NCBI GenBank assembly: GCA_026015225.1
Contig: JAOZGV010000114.1
Location: 1 to 19,519 of the forward strand
Direction: 5' to 3'
DNA length: 19,519 nucleotides
Source: Candidatus Bathyarchaeota archaeon
Lineage (GTDB): Archaea > Thermoproteota > Bathyarchaeia > 40CM-2-53-6 > RBG-13-38-9
Within the stretch, counting starts at the first letter, position 1; every line of letters starts with the position of its first letter. Of the stretch, positions 14,653 to 19,519 are shown piece after piece. Under the pieces are notes generated by a model that was given only the letters and a program-made list of their open reading frames with translations, was not told the DNA's origin and searched no databases. Made by a program: the position numbers and the translations under genes.

Positions 14653-15358
14653 AAAGCCTTGATTTGAATCCAAATCTATTCTTGAGGTCATTGAAAACTC
14701 CCAATGTTCTCGCTCCAAGAATTGTAAGAAAGGCAAAATTTCCTATGGCGTGCAGTGTATCAAAAAATATTCCTTGCATTTCAGCAATTATAAAAGTGTA
14801 TGTAGAAAGTGGGTATAGAAATGTATACCAAAACCATACATTCATTATAAAGCCATAGAGATATCCAGATAATATGCCTAAAACCCCTAATTTCCAACGG
14901 TTAATCTTTGGATTAAATTTTATCATTCCAGCAATAGAACCGATTAGTCCCCAAGCATACATTTGCAGAGGAGACCATGGTCCGTGACCTAGAAAAAAAT
15001 TAGATATAAGAGGAGTCAATATACCTACTAAAAATCCAATATTTGAGCCATAAATGATTCCAGTACAAATAATCAAGAATGTACATGGCTGAACATTGGG
15101 TAATACTGCAAAAGGCACTCTTAATGAAGCAATCATTGTTCCAAGAACTATTATCAATGCAATCTCTTTTGATTTTGGAATCTGATGGCTGAATTCCATA
15201 ACTATGGCAACGATTGCACCAATAATTACTAAAAAAGAGATCAAACTCCATCCAGTTAAAGCGACCTCAAGACCAAAAAAAACAAGAAAAACTGGAAGGA
15301 TAATTATAAAAAATGAGAGTAAGATTATTATTAATGATTTCCTCAGTCTGATTTCCAA
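14651..15358 (-). CDS. ECF transporter S component, CbrT-like (probable cobalamin/corrinoid)
   Basis: An integral membrane substrate-binding subunit of an energy-coupling-factor importer, 235 residues with about seven hydrophobic segments, the first two at 8-30 and 36-55. The motif LPNVQP (86-91), then GIIYGSNIGFLVGILTPLIS and GHGPWSPLQMYAWGLIG (124-140), and the last helix FFDTLHAIGNFAF (198-210), match the S-component group that includes the B12 transporter CbrT, as I recall it. It has a longer N-terminus than minimal S components. Its start lies 15 bases after the DUF4430 gene in the same operon. EcfA ATPases and EcfT are not in the window and are presumably shared. The substrate call rests on family memory plus the transcobalamin-like neighbours. 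Confidence 0.8.
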   Translation of the reverse strand: MEIRLRKSLIIILLSFFIIILPVFLVFFGLEVALTGWSLISFLVIIGAIVAIVMEFSHQIPKSKEIALIIVLGTMIASLRVPFAVLPNVQPCTFLIICTGIIYGSNIGFLVGILTPLISNFFLGHGPWSPLQMYAWGLIGSIAGMIKFNPKINRWKLGVLGILSGYLYGFIMNVWFWYTFLYPLSTYTFIIAEMQGIFFDTLHAIGNFAFLTILGARTLGVFNDLKNRFGFKSRL

Positions 15359-15373
15359 TTTAAGACCTCGAAA

Positions 15374-16327
15374 TTAATCCGCAGGACATGTTGGCAATAT
15401 TAAAGTGTTCTGTTCCGTGATAATTAAACCAAAATAACTTTCTAATTCGTATGAATCCTGAATCAAAATGTCGATAGAACTTCGAATTATTTCTGCGTTA
15501 GTGCCAGAAATCACTAATATGACATTTTCGCATGCCAAATTCCCCTTTGGATTCCATACATTTTGTGTAATCTGGATCATACATGCATTTGAATATTGCC
15601 CACACAGAGAGCCTTTATGGTCCTTTTCAATGATTAAATTTCTGTCAAAGAAAGCAATAAAACCAATCTTTTGATGATTCTCGTTTAATTCTGAGACGAT
15701 TGGATTATTCGGTGTGGCCAAAATGATCAAATTGACTCTCATTTTCTCCGTATTTGATACTTCTTCTGCTTGCATGCAAGTTGCATTTATTCCATGTTGT
15801 GAATTTAATTGTTTTTTTAATTTACTTGCCTCGGTGGAGAACTCATCATCATATATAATTACAGTTGGAGATATTTTCCCTCCATAACCTTTGACAAAAT
15901 GCTTTGGATAATCTGCAAGGATAGCCGATTGGCTTTGAGACTCCCAATTGTGGTAGTCCCATCGAATAGAATCCCCCCCTGTCATTATATAATTTGAGGC
16001 TCCCTTATTTGCAAAAAAACCATTGACATAGTAGAACCAATCAGATTTCTCATCTGGATAACCCGACTTCATATTGTTAATAGATGTTACAAAACCCCCC
16101 CCATAACTTGTCTCAACTTCCGCTACTTTTTTAAGGGCATCTAACGCAGAAGAGCCAGCAGGAATTGTTAATGTATTTTCTTGAATAACTTCTCTTCCAA
16201 AATTCTTTGTGATTATGATAGTTGCGCTAATTGTTTCCTGATTCTGATTCTCTGATGGGTAAAGGTGATATGCACTTATGATAGCTATCACAACAATCGG
16301 AATTGCTATTAATAGATTTTTTTTCAT
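15374..16327 (-). CDS. Secreted DUF4430 (transcobalamin C-domain-like) protein with unknown C-terminal domain
   Basis: 317 residues. Lys-rich start plus hydrophobic segment 5-20 form a signal peptide or membrane anchor. A DUF4430 domain covers about 37-127: SALDALKKVAE (60-70), YGGGFVTSINNM, then DWFYYVNGFFANKGASNYIM and GGDSIRWDYHNW. This is the beta-grasp-like fold of the cobalamin-binding C-domain of transcobalamin and intrinsic factor. The region 150-317 is a separate alpha/beta domain with VIIYDDEF, NLIILATPNNPIVSELNE and VILVISGTNAEIIRSSI, which faintly recalls domains of archaeal S-layer proteins. I do not recognise its function. The ATG lies 10 bases after the stop of the large surface protein. 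It may hand ligand from that protein to the S component. Confidence 0.8.
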   Translation of the reverse strand: MKKNLLIAIPIVVIAIISAYHLYPSENQNQETISATIIITKNFGREVIQENTLTIPAGSSALDALKKVAEVETSYGGGFVTSINNMKSGYPDEKSDWFYYVNGFFANKGASNYIMTGGDSIRWDYHNWESQSQSAILADYPKHFVKGYGGKISPTVIIYDDEFSTEASKLKKQLNSQHGINATCMQAEEVSNTEKMRVNLIILATPNNPIVSELNENHQKIGFIAFFDRNLIIEKDHKGSLCGQYSNACMIQITQNVWNPKGNLACENVILVISGTNAEIIRSSIDILIQDSYELESYFGLIITEQNTLILPTCPAD

Positions 16328-16337
16328 TGAATTGTAC

Positions 16338-19300
16338 CTAATTTTTCTTTAAAAGACTCTTTTTTGAATAAACTAGGGATAGCATGATCAATAAGCTTGC
16401 TAATAATATGAGTAAAGAAGAAAATTCAGGAATTGGGATGCCGACACCAACTTGAACTACATCGCTAGTGGTGAATTGTTCTTCGAGAGTAGCTCCCCAT
16501 TTTGCTGCATATATGCCATATACTTGTATATCTGATAGAGCTATAGTGACCTTTCCCTCAGAATTTGTAATGTATTCGGGATTAGCATAAATGATTGCTC
16601 CTTCTAACGGCATCCATTCTCCGCTTGTATCATTAAAGAATTTTACAGTAGCATTAAAATTTTGGTTCGACTTGATTTCTACGATATTTACTTCTAATCT
16701 TAAGGGAGTTATTCCTTGTGTGCCCCAATATACTAAAATATTATCTTGTGAGCTGACATTATATTTATCCATGCTCGAGTCTCCCGGATGGTAATTGACT
16801 CTATACATCCATCCATACTCGCCTTCTGCAGAATGACCATTTATAGAATCTACATAGAAACCAATGTCTGGATACCATTGATCTGTTACTTTATATTCAA
16901 ATCCTCCTATTTCCAAGGCTTTATCCAATAATGCCAACACATTATTACCCGTTATGTTGTATTCTTCGCCGCTGTTATAGCAGCGAATTGTTGATGTATC
17001 AGGAATCTCTACCCACCCTCTCCAAACAGTCATGTTGAAATCCTCGATTCTCACATAAGCCTTATTGGACATTGGGATGTTAACCATTGGATAGGGTTTT
17101 CCTAGTAAAGCGGATATTGCATAAGCAGTCCACCAAGCGTTGCCATCTTCTCCGACTTTATAGCTAAACGAACCGTCGGAGTTTTGAAGATTAAGTAAAT
17201 GATCTATTGGACTTGATCCGTTTTTTACCCAATCAGCATCAGTAGGATTAATATTTGCAGACACTAGTGCCATGATGCCCCATGAATTAGAAGCAGAGTT
17301 TGCTTCTCCCATAAATTTGAAACCACCATTAGAATCCAATTGATTTTTTAAATAATTTATCGCATTAGTAATTCTAGAGGATTCTGCATCCTCACCAGCA
17401 GCTCTTAGAGCCATGATGGCTGCTGAAGTGTCGTCTACATCACTCTCATCGCTATGCCAACTCCATCCCCCATCGATGTTTTGATGGTTTTTAATGAATG
17501 ACGCAGTACTTTGTATTAATGATGAATTCGGGTCTTTTCCGGCAGATATCAACGCAATTATTGCCCAAAAATCTTCGTTGTAAGTTGATTCATCGCCGAA
17601 TTGTCCATTTATATGTTTCTCCTCTAACATTGAAATATAATCAGTTCCTCCAATATTTCTCGGATTTTCGCCTATAGATGTCATTGCAAGAATAAATTTT
17701 GCAATATCAGTTATCTTATTCTCATCGATTTTATCTCTATTATTAATGAGATAACTAACCACAGAGCTTCCATTAATTTCCCAATCGCGTGGATTATATC
17801 CAGCAGATGAAATCGCAATAGTCGACCAACAACTTGTACTAAATCCTCCAATACTTCCATTTACATCTTGGACGTTGTTAAGATATTGCAATGCATTTAT
17901 TATTTGAGCATTATTTGGATTAAATGGAAAATTATTATCGTTATTCTGTGATGAATTTTCGATATTTTGAGAGATTATTTGCAATTTGTTACTTGGGACA
18001 TATCCGTTGCCTGTTGCATAAATTTCATGATTGCCAAATTCTAAGTTTGTTATGACAAAATGTCCAGTCTCATTTAGTTGACGATTTTCCCCATTCAAAG
18101 CTAAGAAAATATTGGTTATAGTTGAAGGACCTGCAGGATGAGGATTGCCTTGTTGATCGTAATAGTTAACTCCAACTGTTACCGATTCCCCCTCATTGAT
18201 CTCGGTTTTGTCGGCTTCTATTTTTAATACTAATTCTGATCCATCTCCATAGAACCATAAGATCTCTTCATGATCTGGCTGTATTATAGCTTGACCTGCG
18301 TCTATGGATCCTGGTAAAGCACCATTAATTCGAAAATTCCACCCTTCTGATCCAGTCTCTATGAAGCCATCGATTTCATTCACATATATATTTGGAAGAT
18401 ATGATTTTGAAATTGTGTATCCAAAAGGCTTCTTAATTGAGGCTTCATCGAGGGCTCCTATTACTGTTGGTTTATAATACTCGCGACCAGAACTTGGATT
18501 CGACGAGATACTTTTTCCCTCCTCATCCTTTAGACAAGATGAGGCTACGAAGATTTCCCCATTCCAGACACTTTCCGATGGGCCTTCAATTCTGATATTT
18601 ATTCTTTCCCCTTTAAACAAGGGATATGGCTTGCCAATTAAGGCCGATAATGCATTTCCAGTTGTATATTCCGAAGCATAAAATGTATTATTAAGAGCAT
18701 ATCCAAAGGCATTTTGTTCGAAATTATAGGTAACGTCCCCGATAAACATGGCATCAATTGGGCTGTTTGTACCCTCAATCCATCTTCCTGAGTTAGGATT
18801 CTCACCAGATGCAATTATTGCTTGAATAGCAAATGCAGTACTATCCGCACTGACAGATCCGAAAAATCCAAAACCTCCATTAGAAGTAATTTGTTGTGAA
18901 TCAAGCCAGTTTAGCCCATATTTAATGAGTTTATCGTCTTGGGATAATCCTGCTGCCGCTAAAGCAATTATCGCTACAGATGTATCATCTACGCTTACCC
19001 ACGCAGGATCAGTATTATACGCCCACGCATATTGATTAGAAGCAATGACAATTTTTGTCTCATTTATTACTCGAATACAATCTTGAATTACTTGATTAGA
19101 TGGGTCCTCATCAGCTGCAATTAATGCAATTATCCCCCAGTAATCATCATTAATAAAATCTATACTTCCGATTTGATTATTATTATAGATGGGAGATGTT
19201 TTGAGGATCTCCACCCAATTCATTCCCATAGATGACCTAGGATCTTCACCAGCTGAAATCAAACTCAATATTAAAGATTCTATATTATAAGCATCTTCTG

Positions 19301-19519
19301 CATTATAAGGCGCTGTAGGTGATTGGCTTTTAACATATTCGACCAAAGAAGAACTCGTAGAGTCCAGTCGCCATTCATTAGGATTTTCTCCTGCATATGC
19401 TATGTTTCTTAGAACCCAATTTGATGCAAAAGCACCTCCTATGCTACCGTCTGAATTTTGTTGTTCCTTAAGCCATGATATCGCATCCTGAATAATGGCA
19501 CCCTCTCTTGCAAAGGGAT
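16338..19519 (-). CDS. Giant surface protein with two tandem [alpha/alpha barrel - DUF4430 - Ig-like] units, PEF-CTERM-like anchor (5' partial)
   Basis: The frame stays open to the window edge, so the N-terminus is missing; 1059 residues are visible. Counting from an internal TTG at 19346, the end of barrel 1 runs to about 241 and the first DUF4430 spans 248-368 (GWNFRING at 335-342). An Ig-like domain is at 371-458, an Asn-rich linker at 460-479, and barrel 2 at 480-752. The second DUF4430 is at 762-876 (GWMYRVNY at 845-852) and a second Ig-like domain at 880-968. PEFSS, a hydrophobic helix and a Lys-rich tail (973-1002) form a PEF-CTERM-like anchor. The barrels show prenyltransferase/squalene-oxidase-type repeats (QNSDGSF, DGGWSW, DDTSAAI). 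Both barrels end in ALxGKPYP before DUF4430, indicating an internal duplication. Barrel plus DUF4430 is the transcobalamin/intrinsic-factor layout, so it probably captures a corrinoid outside the cell. Confidence 0.85.
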   Translation of the reverse strand, partial: PFAREGAIIQDAISWLKEQQNSDGSIGGAFASNWVLRNIAYAGENPNEWRLDSTSSSLVEYVKSQSPTAPYNAEDAYNIESLILSLISAGEDPRSSMGMNWVEILKTSPIYNNNQIGSIDFINDDYWGIIALIAADEDPSNQVIQDCIRVINETKIVIASNQYAWAYNTDPAWVSVDDTSVAIIALAAAGLSQDDKLIKYGLNWLDSQQITSNGGFGFFGSVSADSTAFAIQAIIASGENPNSGRWIEGTNSPIDAMFIGDVTYNFEQNAFGYALNNTFYASEYTTGNALSALIGKPYPLFKGERINIRIEGPSESVWNGEIFVASSCLKDEEGKSISSNPSSGREYYKPTVIGALDEASIKKPFGYTISKSYLPNIYVNEIDGFIETGSEGWNFRINGALPGSIDAGQAIIQPDHEEILWFYGDGSELVLKIEADKTEINEGESVTVGVNYYDQQGNPHPAGPSTITNIFLALNGENRQLNETGHFVITNLEFGNHEIYATGNGYVPSNKLQIISQNIENSSQNNDNNFPFNPNNAQIINALQYLNNVQDVNGSIGGFSTSCWSTIAISSAGYNPRDWEINGSSVVSYLINNRDKIDENKITDIAKFILAMTSIGENPRNIGGTDYISMLEEKHINGQFGDESTYNEDFWAIIALISAGKDPNSSLIQSTASFIKNHQNIDGGWSWHSDESDVDDTSAAIMALRAAGEDAESSRITNAINYLKNQLDSNGGFKFMGEANSASNSWGIMALVSANINPTDADWVKNGSSPIDHLLNLQNSDGSFSYKVGEDGNAWWTAYAISALLGKPYPMVNIPMSNKAYVRIEDFNMTVWRGWVEIPDTSTIRCYNSGEEYNITGNNVLALLDKALEIGGFEYKVTDQWYPDIGFYVDSINGHSAEGEYGWMYRVNYHPGDSSMDKYNVSSQDNILVYWGTQGITPLRLEVNIVEIKSNQNFNATVKFFNDTSGEWMPLEGAIIYANPEYITNSEGKVTIALSDIQVYGIYAAKWGATLEEQFTTSDVVQVGVGIPIPEFSSLLILLASLLIMLSLVYSKKSLLKKN

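Noticed and set aside
14482..14736. An 84-codon - strand frame spanning the right end of the MITE and the ECF gene.
   Set aside because: Overlaps the ECF S component in another frame and crosses the insertion junction; chance open frame.
16338..19346. TTG at 19346 as the true start of the large surface protein.
   Set aside because: The frame remains open with repeat-like sequence (QQNSDGSIGG) to the window edge, and no signal peptide follows the TTG, so the gene is truncated by the window.

Overview
The window is low-GC archaeal DNA. The archaeal marker genes are a clamp-loader small subunit (rfcS), the diphthamide ligase dph6, a 6-phospho-3-hexuloisomerase, an archaeal Bud32/RIO-like kinase, an inositol-1-phosphate synthase, and a surface protein ending in a PEF-CTERM-like anchor. 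The many iron-sulfur flavoproteins point to an anaerobe. I would guess a Bathyarchaeia-like or other uncultivated TACK-type lineage, but the sequence alone does not fix this.

Left part (1-3300): the 3' end of hxlB on the + strand converges on dph6 on the - strand. Next come an AT-rich gap, a small kinase gene on the + strand whose 5' end is problematic (in-frame TGA, no usual start for a probably conserved N-terminal stretch), and rfcS on the - strand.

Central redox region (3328-14124, mostly - strand): a tight operon runs hydC/nuoE-like, hydB/nuoF-like, a short NuoG/HoxU-like ferredoxin subunit, then an FMN-binding glutamate-synthase-like protein. A paralogue of the last follows behind its own promoter. 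HydB carries the N-terminal [2Fe-2S] and C-terminal 2[4Fe-4S] domains of the HydABC-type bifurcating core, but there is no hydrogenase subunit. The glutamate-synthase-like subunits lack the usual 3Fe-4S cysteines and instead have an N-terminal five-cysteine cluster, so their substrate is unknown. About 2 kb away lies nfnA-nfnB (NADH-dependent ferredoxin:NADP oxidoreductase). Between the two redox operons sit a divergent padR regulator and ino1. They share a perfect 24-bp palindrome that contains a TATA-like element on each strand. GC-alternating palindromes flank this pair.

Right part (14244-19519): a 393-bp non-autonomous element has IS6-like ends, 66-bp imperfect terminal inverted repeats and an 8-bp target duplication. 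It is inserted exactly at the stop codon of a CbrT-like ECF transporter S component. Upstream in the same - strand operon are a secreted DUF4430 protein and a very large surface protein cut by the window edge. The large protein contains two copies of [alpha/alpha barrel - DUF4430 - Ig-like]. Barrel plus DUF4430 is the layout of animal transcobalamin and intrinsic factor. With a B12-type ECF substrate subunit in the operon, this looks like an archaeal corrinoid capture-and-import system. It is the most interesting item in the window.
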